Origin: [Mycobacterium] crassicus
Lineage (GTDB): Bacteria; Actinomycetota; Actinomycetes; Mycobacteriales; Mycobacteriaceae
DNA: 64,000 bases
Direction: 5' to 3'
NCBI RefSeq assembly: GCF_020181615.1
Contig: NZ_CP084029.1
Span: 310,001-374,000 of the forward strand
Shown: positions 24,113-34,551 of the stretch, piece by piece
Position numbering within the stretch: the first letter of the stretch is position 1
Layout of the letters: the number at the start of each line of letters is the position of its first letter
Notes under the pieces: generated by a model
What the model was told of the DNA's origin: nothing
The model's database searches: none
The model's input: only the letters and a program-made list of their open reading frames with translations
Translations under genes and position numbers: made by a program

Positions 24113-25336
24113 TCAGTTGACTGGTAACCAGCCGTTGATGGCTTCGGTGATCTGGAGATACAGCGGGATCCCGATCGTCACGTTGTAAGAGAACGTGAGT
24201 CCCAGCGACGACGCGAGAGGCACCGTCGGGCTGGCCTCGGGAATCGCTATGCGCTGCACCGCTGGCACGGCGATATACGATGCCGCCCCGCACAAGACGG
24301 CGAACAGCACGTAGCTGCCCGTCTCGAAATGTGTTCCGGTGATCTGGGCGTAGGTGTGGATGATGAAAATCCCCATCACCGCAAAAAGATTCGGCGCCAG
24401 CAGACCGAACGCGATCAGTCCACGGCCCGCGGCCCGAAGGTCCTTGAGCTTGCGGGAGGCCGTCATGCCCATCTCGAGCAGGAACAGACACAGCATCCCT
24501 TGGAAGGCAGTCACGAAGACGTGGTCGCCGTCTGCGATGACGCTGGCACCCTGCAGGCGGCTGATGAAGCCGATCAGGATCCCGCCGAACAGCAGGTACA
24601 GCCCCGGGTTCAGCAGCACCTCGCGCAGCAGCGCTCCGCTGACCTTCGGCGCGGGAGCCGGAACCGGGTTCTCACCGATCAGCTCGGGGTGTTCGAGCTT
24701 CTCCAGCGACAGCTCGACTTCCTCTTCGACCTCCAGCTCGTGCCGGGTGTGCGGGTGCGGAGAGCTCGACTGTGCCGCGGCCACGAGTTTGACGGCCACC
24801 TTCGGGTTGTACCCGGGCTCGCCGGGCATGTTGCCCAGCGAGTCCATGCCGCGCTCGCGCATCCGCGCCACCAGCAGGAGTGCCACGATGCAGCCCGGGA
24901 TCTCCATGACCGCCAGCATCACCGGCATGTAGGCGTCGAACGCGATGTCCAGCGTGACCAGCACGCCCAGACACGTCGCGAATGTTCCGGCCGAATCGGA
25001 TCCGTAATAGCCGGCCACGGTGGCTCGGTCGACTCGGCGTAATCGCGTCATGCGGGTGAGCAGCCCGTAGGCGATGAATCCGATGGTCAAGTTGGTGAAG
25101 AAGCCCAGCACGATGAAGCCCAGGACGGTGCCGATGCTCTTTCCGTCGATGGTCGCGAGTTCCTCGCCACCGCGCCATCCGATCGCCAGCAGCAGGTACA
25201 GCGTCAGACCCTGATACAGCACGTAGGGGAACTCGAACTGAACCTTCAGCAGGGGAATCAGAAACCCCAGGTAGAAGAAGAGCAGTAGGGGCTTGAAGAG
25301 ATTATGGGTGAAGTTGTGCCAGAACTCGTGAAGCAT
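24113..25336 (-). CDS. SbtA-type sodium-dependent bicarbonate transporter
   Basis: A 407-residue membrane protein of the SbtA family (DUF897), first known as the cyanobacterial Na+/HCO3- symporter. About ten hydrophobic segments are arranged as two halves around a charged cytoplasmic loop (about residues 170-235) containing the acidic stretch ELEVEEEVELSLEKLEHPEL. The conserved glycine/serine stretch YYGSDSAGTFATCLGVL lies in the first half. GGGAG precedes ATG 25336; a TTG at 25375 is less likely. No SbtB-type PII partner is seen nearby. Bicarbonate uptake could feed carboxylases or pH control; the substrate is inferred from family only. Confidence 0.82.
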   Translation of the reverse strand: MLHEFWHNFTHNLFKPLLLFFYLGFLIPLLKVQFEFPYVLYQGLTLYLLLAIGWRGGEELATIDGKSIGTVLGFIVLGFFTNLTIGFIAYGLLTRMTRLRRVDRATVAGYYGSDSAGTFATCLGVLVTLDIAFDAYMPVMLAVMEIPGCIVALLLVARMRERGMDSLGNMPGEPGYNPKVAVKLVAAAQSSSPHPHTRHELEVEEEVELSLEKLEHPELIGENPVPAPAPKVSGALLREVLLNPGLYLLFGGILIGFISRLQGASVIADGDHVFVTAFQGMLCLFLLEMGMTASRKLKDLRAAGRGLIAFGLLAPNLFAVMGIFIIHTYAQITGTHFETGSYVLFAVLCGAASYIAVPAVQRIAIPEASPTVPLASSLGLTFSYNVTIGIPLYLQITEAINGWLPVN

Positions 25337-25356
25337 GAGATCTCCCGTGTCGGTGT

Positions 25357-25397
25357 CCGGAGCCGCGCCAGACAATTCCGGAGCGGCGCCAGACTAT
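25357..25397. repeat. 21-bp tandem repeat upstream of sbtA
   Basis: Two near-identical units CCGGAGC(C/G)GCGCCAGAC(A/T)AT start at 25357 and 25378, exactly 21 bp apart (two helix turns). They lie 20 bp before the sbtA start and would suit a dimeric or tandem-binding regulator. Confidence 0.6.
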
Positions 25398-25473
25398 GCG
25401 GTGTGGCTGACTCAGGGCTCGTCTGGAAACTGCGTATTTGCTGTGAGGTCTGCGATTGGAGGAAACTCCCCCA

Positions 25474-26028
<555 letters not shown>

Positions 26029-26925
26029 CTACCAGCTCAAGTGGCCGGCGGCGTGCTGGCGCGGCCGCGACCAGTGCATCCGCACCGTCTGCCCGGGCCG
26101 CACCTGGGCCAGTAGGTCGATGTCCGCCTCGACCACCACGCCGACCACCGGGTAGGCGCCGGTCACCGGGTGATCCGGACCCAGGATGATCGGCATGCCA
26201 TTCGGCGGAATCTGGATCGCACCGCGGTCGGCGCCCTCGGCGGGCAGCTGACGGTCGGGCCAACGGTATTCCAGGGGCATTCCGACCAGGCGCATCCCGG
26301 CCCGGTCGCTGTGGTTGGTCACCAGCCAGTTGGTGCGCACCATGATGTCCGGATCGACGAACCAGTCGTCGCGGGGTCCGGGGCTCACCCGCAGTTCCAC
26401 CACATCGTCGGGGATCGTCGCCACCGGCGCCTGGTCGAGTTCCGGGTAGTCGCCGGTCGGTTCCCCGATGTGCAGCACATCGCCCTGCTGCAACGGTGCC
26501 GGTCCGATCGCGGCAAGCACGTCGTAACTGCGCGAACCCAGTACCGGCGTGACCTCGATGCCGCCGCGAACCCCCAGATAGGTTCGTAGTCCCGACCGGG
26601 GAGTGCCCAGCGAGATCGTCTGCCCGTCATGGACACGCTGAATACTGTTGGTGCCGAAGGTGACTCCGTTGACGCTGGGGTCGGTGTCGGCTCCGGTGAC
26701 GGCGATGTCGATGTCGCCGCCGCGGACCCGTGCGGAGAATCCGCCGAACGCCACCTCGATGGTGGCCCGATCATCGGGGTTGGCCAACAGCCGGTTGGCC
26801 AGGGTGTGTGACCCACGGTCGGCGGCCCCGGACCGGGTGACGCCGAGATGGCCCAGGCCGGCCCGCCCCAGGTCCTCGACCAGGGCCAGCGGGCCGGTGC
26901 GCAGGACCTCCAAGGTGGTGGTCAT
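26029..26925 (-). CDS. pxpC: 5-oxoprolinase subunit PxpC (KipA-like, Rv0263c)
   Basis: A 298-residue biotin-dependent carboxyltransferase-type protein (KipA/PxpC, AHS2 domain). Typical elements are [44 protein letters not shown] and the C-terminal [16 protein letters not shown]. With PxpB and PxpA it forms the prokaryotic 5-oxoprolinase; KipA was first described as an antagonist of the Bacillus kinase inhibitor KipI. AGGAGG precedes ATG 26925. The PxpB gene is 32 bp upstream, but no PxpA (LamB/YcsF) gene is in the window. Confidence 0.9.
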   Translation of the reverse strand: MTTTLEVLRTGPLALVEDLGRAGLGHLGVTRSGAADRGSHTLANRLLANPDDRATIEVAFGGFSARVRGGDIDIAVTGADTDPSVNGVTFGTNSIQRVHDGQTISLGTPRSGLRTYLGVRGGIEVTPVLGSRSYDVLAAIGPAPLQQGDVLHIGEPTGDYPELDQAPVATIPDDVVELRVSPGPRDDWFVDPDIMVRTNWLVTNHSDRAGMRLVGMPLEYRWPDRQLPAEGADRGAIQIPPNGMPIILGPDHPVTGAYPVVGVVVEADIDLLAQVRPGQTVRMHWSRPRQHAAGHLSW

Positions 26926-26957
26926 CGTCGTCCTCCTGATCTCACGTCTCGGCGCCG

Positions 26958-27617
26958 TCAGACGGCCCGGAATTGCACGGACAGGCCCGGTGTCAGCAAC
27001 GCCGGTTCGGGCCGGTCCAGATCCCAGAGCACCGCTTCGGTGCGCCCGATCAACTGCCAGCCACCTGGCCACTGCCTCGGATAGATGCCGCTGAATTGGC
27101 CGGCCAATGCCACCGAACCGGCCGGGACGGCGGTTCGCAGGTCCGCCCGGCGCGGTACCTCCAGCCGCGGATCACCCCCTAACAGGTAGGCGAAACCCGG
27201 TGTGGATCCACCGAATCCGACCCGCCAGGGCGCCGCGGTGTGCGCGTTGATCACCTGGGCGACGGTCAGGCCGGTGCGTTCGGCGACCTCGCTGAGGTCC
27301 GGGCCGTCGTAGATGACGTCGATCACCACGTCGGCGGCGCCACCGTGCGCTGCGGTCTCGATCGAGTCCGGGTCTACATGTTGGCTGGCCAGTCGGCGGC
27401 GCACCGCTGCCTGATACTGGGGCGCGGCCAACTTCACCAGCACCGTGTGTGACGCCGGGACGATGTCGATCACCCCGGGCAGCGCGGCCGCACCCAGGGC
27501 CGCCGTCCATGCCAGCACCTCGGTGGTGCGGTCGAACTGCAGCAGCAGCGCGCAGTCGCCGTAGTCGAGGATCGTGCTGGTCTTCGTGAGATCCGTGTAG
27601 TCCAATGCCGCGCTCAT
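26958..27617 (-). CDS. pxpB: 5-oxoprolinase subunit PxpB (KipI-like, Rv0264c)
   Basis: A 219-residue KipI/PxpB protein (AHS1 domain). Landmarks are [14 protein letters not shown] near the start and the signature [20 protein letters not shown], followed by [15 protein letters not shown] and the C-terminal PGLSVQF. It pairs with PxpC just downstream to make the kinase/hydrolase core of the PxpABC 5-oxoprolinase. It stands between the iron/heme-binding lipoprotein and pxpC, all on one strand with short gaps, and the eukaryotic-type oxoprolinase OplA is two genes upstream. Confidence 0.9.
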   Translation of the reverse strand: MSAALDYTDLTKTSTILDYGDCALLLQFDRTTEVLAWTAALGAAALPGVIDIVPASHTVLVKLAAPQYQAAVRRRLASQHVDPDSIETAAHGGAADVVIDVIYDGPDLSEVAERTGLTVAQVINAHTAAPWRVGFGGSTPGFAYLLGGDPRLEVPRRADLRTAVPAGSVALAGQFSGIYPRQWPGGWQLIGRTEAVLWDLDRPEPALLTPGLSVQFRAV

Positions 27618-27703
27618 GACCCGACCGTAGCCCCCTGAGGTGATCTAGGCCACAATTAACCTGCGATGCCAGAGCGCCCTTACCAAACGCGCAGAGTTCG
27701 GTC

Positions 27704-28651
27704 TTACCCGACGATCCCGGCGATCAGCCCGGGTAGCTGTTCGGCCACCAGCGGGTAGCTCAGCGGGGAGGCGAACGCGATCGCGCCGGCCAGATCCTTG
27801 CTGGTGAACACGCTGCGCGACGTGAACGGGGCCACGGCCGGGTCGGCCAGCAGCGCCTCGCGTTCGTCATCGCTCTCGGTGGTCCAGATCAGGACATCAG
27901 CTCCGCCCAGTGTGGACCCGATCCGGTCGCGGTCGACCACCGCCGGGGCGTCGGCGACGGTCAGCCCCAGTTGGGTGAGGAACTCGGTACGCCAGCCGGT
28001 GGTGGCGGTGATATTGCCTCGGTCGAGGCGGCCCGCCAGCAGCAGTGCCTCCTTCCCCTTGAACCCCGGGCGCGCGGTGGCCACGTCGGCGAACTTGGTG
28101 CCGACGCCGTCGATGAGCGACTGCATCTGTGCGGCCTGGTGCACCGCTTTACCGATGGCGGCGGCCTGAATCTTCCAGGGTTCGAAGAAGGCGTCGCGGC
28201 CCGTCTGCGGCACGGTCGGTGCGATCGCCGACAGCTGCTGATAGGTGTCGGCGTCCACCCCGGCGTTCGTCGCGACGATCAGATCCGGCTTGAGTTCGGC
28301 GATCCGGGAGACGGCGATCCCGTTGTCCAAGTCCAACACCGTGGGCTCGGCGTTACCGAGGCGCTGCTGCGCCCAGGGCCACACCGCGAACGGCTCGTCA
28401 CCGAACCAGGCCGTGACACCGATCGGCACCACGCCCAGAGCGAGCAGGTCGTCCTGCCCGGTGTAGCCCGCGCAGACGACCCGCTTGGGCGGTTCGGGAA
28501 CGGTCGTCTCACCGAAGCGGTGCGTGATGGTGACGGGGCCCGGGTTCTGCCCGTCGTCGTGCTCGCCGGATGAACATCCCGCCAGCAAAGCTGCGGCTCC
28601 GGTAGCGCCGCAGATGCCGAAGAACCTACGCCGGCTCCAGTGGTCCCCCAT
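27704..28651 (-). CDS. fecB2: Iron/heme ABC-type substrate-binding lipoprotein (FecB2-like, Rv0265c)
   Basis: A 315-residue periplasmic-binding protein of the ferric-siderophore class. The signal sequence has RRRFFG (twin-arginine-like) and ends in the lipobox LLAGC (Cys26), so it is an exported lipoprotein. The mature part contains PKRVVCAGYTGQDDLLALG and ELKPDLIVATNAGVD, typical of FecB/FepB. The position matches Rv0265c, which has been linked to heme or iron binding. No permease or ATPase is adjacent. Why an iron/heme receptor sits inside an oxoprolinase unit (20 bp after oplA) is unexplained. Confidence 0.88.
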   Translation of the reverse strand: MGDHWSRRRFFGICGATGAAALLAGCSSGEHDDGQNPGPVTITHRFGETTVPEPPKRVVCAGYTGQDDLLALGVVPIGVTAWFGDEPFAVWPWAQQRLGNAEPTVLDLDNGIAVSRIAELKPDLIVATNAGVDADTYQQLSAIAPTVPQTGRDAFFEPWKIQAAAIGKAVHQAAQMQSLIDGVGTKFADVATARPGFKGKEALLLAGRLDRGNITATTGWRTEFLTQLGLTVADAPAVVDRDRIGSTLGGADVLIWTTESDDEREALLADPAVAPFTSRSVFTSKDLAGAIAFASPLSYPLVAEQLPGLIAGIVG

Positions 28652-28671
28652 CGCGTGAGATTAACCGGAGT

Positions 28672-31600
28672 TCAGCGGGGTTGGCCATACCCGCCGCCGC
28701 CCGGCGTCTCGATCTCCAGCACGTCGCCGGGGGCGAGTTCGGTCGAGGCGCACCCGGCCAATTCGGTCACGCTGCCATCGGCGCGCCGCACCCGGTTGTG
28801 CCCGAGTGCCCCGGGGGATCCGCCGGCCATGCCGTAGGGGGCCACATTTCGATGCCCCGACAGCACACTGACGGTCATCGGCTCGAGGAACTCGATCCGT
28901 CGGAGTCCGCCGTCGCCGCCGTGCCACCGGCCGGAACCACCGCTGCCGTGCCGGATTGCATACTCGCGCAACAACACCGGAAAACGCATCTCCAATATCT
29001 CGGGATCGGTGAGCCGCGAGTTGGTCATGTGGGTCTGCACCACCGAGGCTCCGTCGAAACCGTCGCCGGCGCCGGACCCCGAACCGAGCGTCTCGTAGTA
29101 CTGGTGGCCGGAGTTGCCGAACGTGACGTTGTTCATCGTCCCGGAGCCCTCGGCCTGCACGCGCAGTGCCGCCAGCAGCGCCCCGGTGATCGCCTGGGAG
29201 GTCTCGACGTTGCCGGCCACCACGGCGGCCGGGTGATGCGGCGCCAGCATGGTCCGGTCCGGGATGGTGATGTGCAGCGGTCGCAGGCAACCGTCGTTGA
29301 TCGGGATATCGTCGACCACCAGGGTGCGGAACACGTAGAGCACCGCGGCGGTGACCACCGACGACGGCGCGTTGAAGTTCGTCGCCAGCTGCGCCGACGT
29401 TCCGTCGAAGGCGATGGTGGCCGAGCGTGCGGCCCGGTCGATGCTCACCCGCACCGCGATCGTGGCACCGGAATCCATCTCGTAGCGGTATTCGCCGTCA
29501 CCGAGGGAGTCGATGACACGGCGAACCGCCTCCTCGGCGTTGTCCTGGACGTGGCGCATGTAGGCCTGCACGACATCGAGCCCGAAGTGGGAGATCATCG
29601 CGCGGATCTCGTCGATCCCCTTCTGGTTGGCGGCGATCTGGGCGCGCAGGTCGGCGAGATTGGTCTCGGGGCTGCGTGAGGCGAACCGCGCCCCGGTGAG
29701 CAGCGATCGGGTCGGTTCCTCGCGGAACTGTCCGTCGTCGACCAGCAGCCAGTTGTCGAACAGGACGCCTTCCTCTTCGACGGTTCGGCTGTCGGCGGGC
29801 ATGGAACCGGGTGTGGTTCCGCCGATCTCGGCGTGGTGGCCGCGGGACGCCACGAAGAACAGCACCGAGTCGCCGGGGCTCGCGGTGTCGGGGTAGACCG
29901 GAGTGACGACGGTGATGTCCGGCAGGTGGGTGCCGCCGTGGTAGGGGTCGTTGACCGCGTAGACCTGGCCGGGCCGCATCTGCCCGGCGCGCCGGTGCAG
30001 CACCTCCTTGACGGTCGCGCCCATCGAGCCCAGGTGCACCGGGATGTGCGGCGCGTTGGCTACCAGGTTGCCCTCCGAGTCGAACAGGGCGCAGGAGAAG
30101 TCCAGCCGCTCACGGATGTTCACCGATTGGGCGGTGGCCTCCAGTCGGGTGCCCATCTGCTCGGCTATCGACATGAACAGGTTGTTGAAGATCTCCAGCA
30201 GCACCGGATCGGCTGCGGTCCGGGCGTCATCCGGGGCGGTCGCGGCGGTTCGTCGTAGCACCAGCTGTCCGTCGGTGGTCAGGCCGGCCTGCCAGCCGTC
30301 GTCGACGACGGTGGTGGCGTTGTCCTCGGCGATGATCGCCGGGCCGGTCACGATGTCGCCGGCGGTGATGGACTCCCGCCGGCGCAGCGGCGCGTCACGC
30401 CAGGCGCCGCCGGTGTACAGCCGGACGACTTCGGCCACCGGAACGTCGGTGCGGGTGGGCTCGAGCTGTCCCAAGTCGGGCTGCTCGGTAAGACCGGTCG
30501 CCTCGACCACCACCGCTTCGGCGATCAGCGGACGGTCCATCAGGAACGAGTACATGCTGCGGTGGATGCCCTCGAATGCCTCCGTCATCTGCGCCACGTC
30601 GCCGAATTCGACCGGAATCGAGGTGTCGGTGCCCTCGTAACGCAGGTGGACCCGTCGCACCGCCCGCATCCGATCGGCCGGAATATCTTGGGCGGCAAGA
30701 TCAGCGCGAGCCTGGAGTTCCAGGGCATCGGCGGCGTCGCGCAGCCCGGGGAGGGCGGCGGAGGCCAGCCGGGTCTCCACCGACCGCTCCAGCATCACCG
30801 TGGTGTCGGCCAACCCGATGCCCAGGGCGGACAGCACACCGGCCATCGGCGGTACCAGCACCGTGCGGATGCCGAGTTCGTCGGCGACCGCGCACGCGTG
30901 CTGTCCGCCGGCGCCGCCGAAGGTGGTCAGCGCGTACCGGGTGATGTCGTGTCCCTTGGCCACCGAGATCTTCTTGACGGCGTTGGCCATGTTCGCCACC
31001 GCGATACGCAGAAACCCCTCGGCGACCTGTTCGGGGTCGCGGTCATCGCCGGTGCCCGAACGGATCTCGGCGGCCAGATCGGCGAAGGACCGTCTGACCA
31101 CGGCCGCATCGAGCGGTTGGTCGCCGGCCGGTCCGAACACCGCGGGAAAATGTGCCGGCTGGATGCGCCCGAGCATCACGTTGGCGTCGGTGACGGTCAG
31201 CGGCCCGCCGCGCCGGTAACAGGCCGGTCCCGGATCGGCGCCCGCGGACTCCGGGCCCACCCGGTATCGGCTGCCGTCGAAGTGCAGGATCGATCCGCCG
31301 CCGGCGGCGACGGTGTGGATGTGCAGCATCGGCGACCGCAGCCGTACCCCGGCAACCTCGGTGGTGAAAACCCGCTCGTAGCCGGAGGAGGCACTGAAAT
31401 GTGAGACGTCGGTGGAGGTTCCGCCCATGTCGAAGCCGATCACCGAATCGATGCCGGCCAGTGCCGACATGCGCACCATTCCGACGATCCCGCCGGCGGG
31501 CCCGGACAGGATCGCATCCTTGCCGCGGAAGTGGTCGGCGGCGGCCAGCCCGCCATTGGACTGCATGAACATCAGCCGCACGCCGCTCAGCTGGTCGGCC

Positions 31601-32277
31601 ACCTGCGCGACGTAGCGGCGCAGCACCGGCGACAGGTAGGCGTCGACGACCGTGGTGTCGCCGCGCGGCACCAGCTTCGGCAATGGGCTGACCTCGTACG
31701 ACAGCGAGATCTGGGTGAATCCGGCCTGCTGGGCCAGGGCACCGATCGCGCGTTCGTGCGCCGGATTGCGATAGCTGTGCAGACACACCACCGCAACCGC
31801 ACGAACGCCGTCGGCGTGGGCGGCGCGCAACTGTGCGCCCAGGAGCTCCAGATCCGGTGCGCGCAGCACGGTGCCGTCGGCGCTGACCCGTTCGTCGACC
31901 TCGACGACGCGGTCGTAGAGCTGTTCGGGCAGCACGATGTGGCGGTCGAAGATGCGCGGCCGGTTCTGGTAGGCGATGCGGAGTGCGTCACCGAACCCGC
32001 GGGTGATGACCAGCAGGGTGCGTTCCCCGGCGCGTTCCAGCAGGGCGTTGGTGGCCACCGTCGTACCCATCCGCACCGCCTCGATCAGGTCGGTGGGAAT
32101 CGGGTCGGCGGCGGTCATGCCCAGCAGGGCGCGGATGCCGGCCACCGCCGCGTCCGGGTACTGGGAGGGGTTCTCCGAGAGCAGCTTGTGGGTGACCAGG
32201 CGACCATCGGGCCGCTTCGCCACGATGTCGGTGAAGGTGCCGCCCCGGTCGATCCAGAACTGCCACTTAGCCGACAC
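28672..32277 (-). CDS. oplA: ATP-dependent 5-oxoprolinase OplA
   Basis: A 1201-residue enzyme fusing hydantoinase A (about 1-680) and hydantoinase B (about 690-1195) domains, like Rv0266c and eukaryotic 5-oxoprolinase. Visible motifs include [13 protein letters not shown] at the N-terminus, [33 protein letters not shown], and in the B part [18 protein letters not shown]. It cleaves 5-oxo-L-proline to glutamate with ATP. The B-domain end TPGGGGYG is intact. It heads the unit oplA-fecB2-pxpB-pxpC-aac. The two-domain regulator gene lies just upstream, 3 bp from its start on the same strand. Confidence 0.93.
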   Translation of the reverse strand: MSAKWQFWIDRGGTFTDIVAKRPDGRLVTHKLLSENPSQYPDAAVAGIRALLGMTAADPIPTDLIEAVRMGTTVATNALLERAGERTLLVITRGFGDALRIAYQNRPRIFDRHIVLPEQLYDRVVEVDERVSADGTVLRAPDLELLGAQLRAAHADGVRAVAVVCLHSYRNPAHERAIGALAQQAGFTQISLSYEVSPLPKLVPRGDTTVVDAYLSPVLRRYVAQVADQLSGVRLMFMQSNGGLAAADHFRGKDAILSGPAGGIVGMVRMSALAGIDSVIGFDMGGTSTDVSHFSASSGYERVFTTEVAGVRLRSPMLHIHTVAAGGGSILHFDGSRYRVGPESAGADPGPACYRRGGPLTVTDANVMLGRIQPAHFPAVFGPAGDQPLDAAVVRRSFADLAAEIRSGTGDDRDPEQVAEGFLRIAVANMANAVKKISVAKGHDITRYALTTFGGAGGQHACAVADELGIRTVLVPPMAGVLSALGIGLADTTVMLERSVETRLASAALPGLRDAADALELQARADLAAQDIPADRMRAVRRVHLRYEGTDTSIPVEFGDVAQMTEAFEGIHRSMYSFLMDRPLIAEAVVVEATGLTEQPDLGQLEPTRTDVPVAEVVRLYTGGAWRDAPLRRRESITAGDIVTGPAIIAEDNATTVVDDGWQAGLTTDGQLVLRRTAATAPDDARTAADPVLLEIFNNLFMSIAEQMGTRLEATAQSVNIRERLDFSCALFDSEGNLVANAPHIPVHLGSMGATVKEVLHRRAGQMRPGQVYAVNDPYHGGTHLPDITVVTPVYPDTASPGDSVLFFVASRGHHAEIGGTTPGSMPADSRTVEEEGVLFDNWLLVDDGQFREEPTRSLLTGARFASRSPETNLADLRAQIAANQKGIDEIRAMISHFGLDVVQAYMRHVQDNAEEAVRRVIDSLGDGEYRYEMDSGATIAVRVSIDRAARSATIAFDGTSAQLATNFNAPSSVVTAAVLYVFRTLVVDDIPINDGCLRPLHITIPDRTMLAPHHPAAVVAGNVETSQAITGALLAALRVQAEGSGTMNNVTFGNSGHQYYETLGSGSGAGDGFDGASVVQTHMTNSRLTDPEILEMRFPVLLREYAIRHGSGGSGRWHGGDGGLRRIEFLEPMTVSVLSGHRNVAPYGMAGGSPGALGHNRVRRADGSVTELAGCASTELAPGDVLEIETPGGGGYGQPR

Positions 32278-32280
32278 GGG

Positions 32281-33183
32281 TCACATTCTGCCGCCGAGCG
32301 GCCAGGGTGGGAAAGGTGGTGCGGATCGGCGTCGGTCCGTGAGCAGGGATATCGCGAAGTCGGCGTAGGTGCGTGCGGTTTCCTCGGGTGTGGTGGGGCC
32401 GGCGGCGTTGAACCACTGCGGCAGCGACGTGCACATCGTGGCGATGGCACGTCCGGCGATCCGGCGGTCTTCGACGCCGATGTTGTCCTCTCGCGCCGCA
32501 CGGGTGATGGCGGCATCCAGGATGTGCTGCAGTTGATTTCGTGAGTCGGCGATACGCTGCCGATTCGCCGGGGTGAGGCTGCGCATCTCGCTGGCTCCGA
32601 TGAATGCCAGCTTCTGGCGGTGAGTGTGGAACAACGCCAAGGCTTCAACGATGAGCCGTACCTCCTGCAGGCCGGTCCGGGCATCGTTGCGGGCGGCGTT
32701 GACCCGCCAGTGCAGCTCACTCATGGTCAGGTCCAGCGACGCGACCAGCAACGCCTGCTTGTCGGGGTAGTGGTGGTAGATGCCGGGAACGCTCATGCCC
32801 GCCCGTGCGGCCAGATCCCGCATGGTGCTGCCGTGGTAGCCGGTTTCGACGAAGGCATCGATAGCAGCGCTCAACACCCCGTCCAGATCATGGGGCGGAA
32901 ACGACCGCCAGTCGCGGCGCGGAGCTCTCTCGTTTTCGGTGCCGGGGTACTGCGGGCCGACGGCAGGCACCGGGGCCGGGCCCGCCAGGATCTGGGCCGG
33001 CGTCACGCCCAGTACCTGGGCGCACTCCCGCAGGCGGGTGACCGAGATGCCGGTCTTGCCGTTCTCGATGGCACTCACCGTGGCCGCGCTCACCCGCAGG
33101 GATTGCGCCAACTCGCGGACCGTCAAACCCCGGGCCCGGCGGGCGGCGCGGATCGCGCTGCCGCACTCGGGTGATCCCGTCAT
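32281..33183 (-). CDS. Regulator fusing an XRE and a TetR DNA-binding domain
   Basis: A 300-residue protein with two DNA-binding domains. The first is an XRE/Cro helix-turn-helix (about 10-63: IRAARRARGLTVRELAQSL, then ATVSAIENGK). After a Pro-rich linker comes a complete TetR protein (helix-turn-helix about 100-150: DAFVETGYHGSTMRDLAARA, then GIYHHYPDKQALL) with its helical ligand domain to the end. ATG 33183 is chosen because GGGGAGGTG precedes it. It is divergent from the acyl-CoA dehydrogenase cluster, and the 156-bp intergenic region holds two different inverted repeats, suggesting one operator per domain. The stop is 3 bp from oplA, so oplA may share its transcript. Confidence 0.85.
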   Translation of the reverse strand: MTGSPECGSAIRAARRARGLTVRELAQSLRVSAATVSAIENGKTGISVTRLRECAQVLGVTPAQILAGPAPVPAVGPQYPGTENERAPRRDWRSFPPHDLDGVLSAAIDAFVETGYHGSTMRDLAARAGMSVPGIYHHYPDKQALLVASLDLTMSELHWRVNAARNDARTGLQEVRLIVEALALFHTHRQKLAFIGASEMRSLTPANRQRIADSRNQLQHILDAAITRAAREDNIGVEDRRIAGRAIATMCTSLPQWFNAAGPTTPEETARTYADFAISLLTDRRRSAPPFPPWPLGGRM

Positions 33184-33199
33184 GTTCACCTCCCCTGAT

Positions 33200-33216
33200 G
33201 TTCAGAAGTACTGAAC
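33200..33216. promoter_or_regulatory. Inverted repeat A at the XRE-TetR gene promoter
   Basis: GTTCAG-N5-CTGAAC, perfect 6-bp arms, lies 17 bp before the regulator start. It is a candidate site for the XRE domain or for autoregulation. Confidence 0.5.
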
Positions 33217-33295
33217 TATAGCGTGATCGAAAATGCCGCGACAAAGTCCGATTTTGACGGGATATAGGTGACTATGCCACAGTCCGTAGTGTTCG

Positions 33296-33311
33296 GACCG
33301 AGTGATCGGTC
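33296..33311. promoter_or_regulatory. Inverted repeat B at the fadE-cluster promoter
   Basis: GACCGA-GTGA-TCGGTC, perfect 6-bp arms, lies 28 bp before the acyl-CoA dehydrogenase start. Its form resembles TetR operators, so it may be the target of the TetR half of the divergent regulator. Confidence 0.5.
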
Positions 33312-33339
33312 GGTCAGCTGAGTGTGGTGATGGGGTGAC

Positions 33340-34551
33340 ATGGCGATCGAGTTGAGCTACTCGCCGGAGGTGTTGGCGCTCGTCGAGAAGACGCGGGCGT
33401 TCATTGAGGAAGTGGTGCTGCCGGTCGAGGACCGCTACGGCGGGGATATCGCAGCCGCGGGCGGCGACACCATGGTCAGGGAACTGCAGGCGGCGGCACG
33501 CCAAGCGGGTGTGTTCGCACCGCACGCTCCTGTCGAGTACGGCGGGCTGGGATTGAACATGTCCGACCGGGCGCCGGTGTTCGAGGCAGCCGGCTACTCC
33601 CTGTTCGGCCCGTCCGCGGTGAACATCGCCGCACCCGATGAGGGCAACGTGCATATGTTGGCGGAGGTGGCCAGCCCTGAGCAGAAGGCCCGCTACCTCG
33701 CGCCACTGGCGGCCGGTGACGTGCGGTCCGCGTTCGCGATGACCGAACCTGCGCCGGGCGCGGGTTCGGATCCCGCTGCGCTGACGACCAGGGCGCAGCG
33801 CCGGTCCGGGGAGTGGTACATCACCGGCCACAAGTGGTACATCACCGGTGCCGACGGCGCCGGGTTCTTCATCGTCATGGCCCGGACCTCCGGGGACGCC
33901 GGTCAGCGCGGCGGTGCCACGATGTTCCTGGTCCCCGCCGACACCGCGGGCCTGACTGTCGGCCGACACATCCCGACCCTGGACCGTTCCATGGTGGGCG
34001 GCCACTGTGAGGTGCACTTCGAGGACGTTCGGGTTCCCGACGAAGCCGTGCTCGGCGAGGTGGACCGCGGCTTCGAGTACGCCCAGGTTCGGCTGGGGCC
34101 CGCCCGCATGACACATGTGATGCGCTGGCTCGGCGCGGCACGTCGCGGTCACGACACCGCACTCGACCACATCGTGCAGCGTCAGGCATTCGGATCGGCG
34201 CTCGGTGATCTGGGCATGATCCAGAACATGGTGGCCGACAACGAAATCGACATCGCCGCAACCCGGGCGCTGCTGGTGCGGGCCTGCTGGGAACTGGATC
34301 AGGGCTCTGGCGCCGGCGACGCGACGTCGATCGCCAAGACGTTCGCCGCCGAGGCGATCTTCCGCATCGTCGACCGCAGCGTGCAGATGTGCGGTGGGCT
34401 CGGTGTCACCGAGGACCTGCCGCCTGCGCGGCTCTCCCGCGAGGTGCGTCCGTTCCGGGTGTACGACGGCCCTTCGGAGGTGCACCGTTGGGCTATCGCC
34501 AAGCGGCGGGTCGGGGCGGCCCGGCGCGCGCTGAGGGACGCCCAGCGGTGA
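33340..34551 (+). CDS. Acyl-CoA dehydrogenase, partner of the kinase-like gene
   Basis: A 403-residue acyl-CoA dehydrogenase. FAD/substrate motifs are FAMTEPAPGAGSDPAAL and WYITGADGAGFFIVMAR; the C-terminal part has MCGGLGVTEDLPPARL and YDGPSEVHRWAIAKR. It opens a plus-strand cluster, and its stop overlaps the start of an APH-fold kinase gene. In animals these two activities are fused in ACAD10/ACAD11, which handle 4-hydroxyacyl-CoA by phosphorylation and elimination. A similar split pair here suggests the same chemistry on a hydroxylated acyl-CoA. The cluster is absent from this place in M. tuberculosis. Confidence 0.85.
   Translation: MAIELSYSPEVLALVEKTRAFIEEVVLPVEDRYGGDIAAAGGDTMVRELQAAARQAGVFAPHAPVEYGGLGLNMSDRAPVFEAAGYSLFGPSAVNIAAPDEGNVHMLAEVASPEQKARYLAPLAAGDVRSAFAMTEPAPGAGSDPAALTTRAQRRSGEWYITGHKWYITGADGAGFFIVMARTSGDAGQRGGATMFLVPADTAGLTVGRHIPTLDRSMVGGHCEVHFEDVRVPDEAVLGEVDRGFEYAQVRLGPARMTHVMRWLGAARRGHDTALDHIVQRQAFGSALGDLGMIQNMVADNEIDIAATRALLVRACWELDQGSGAGDATSIAKTFAAEAIFRIVDRSVQMCGGLGVTEDLPPARLSREVRPFRVYDGPSEVHRWAIAKRRVGAARRALRDAQR

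Noticed and set aside
34389..34547. N-terminal extension of the APH-fold kinase
   Set aside because: Lies wholly inside the dehydrogenase gene; the GTG overlapping the dehydrogenase stop fits coupled translation and the family N-terminus.
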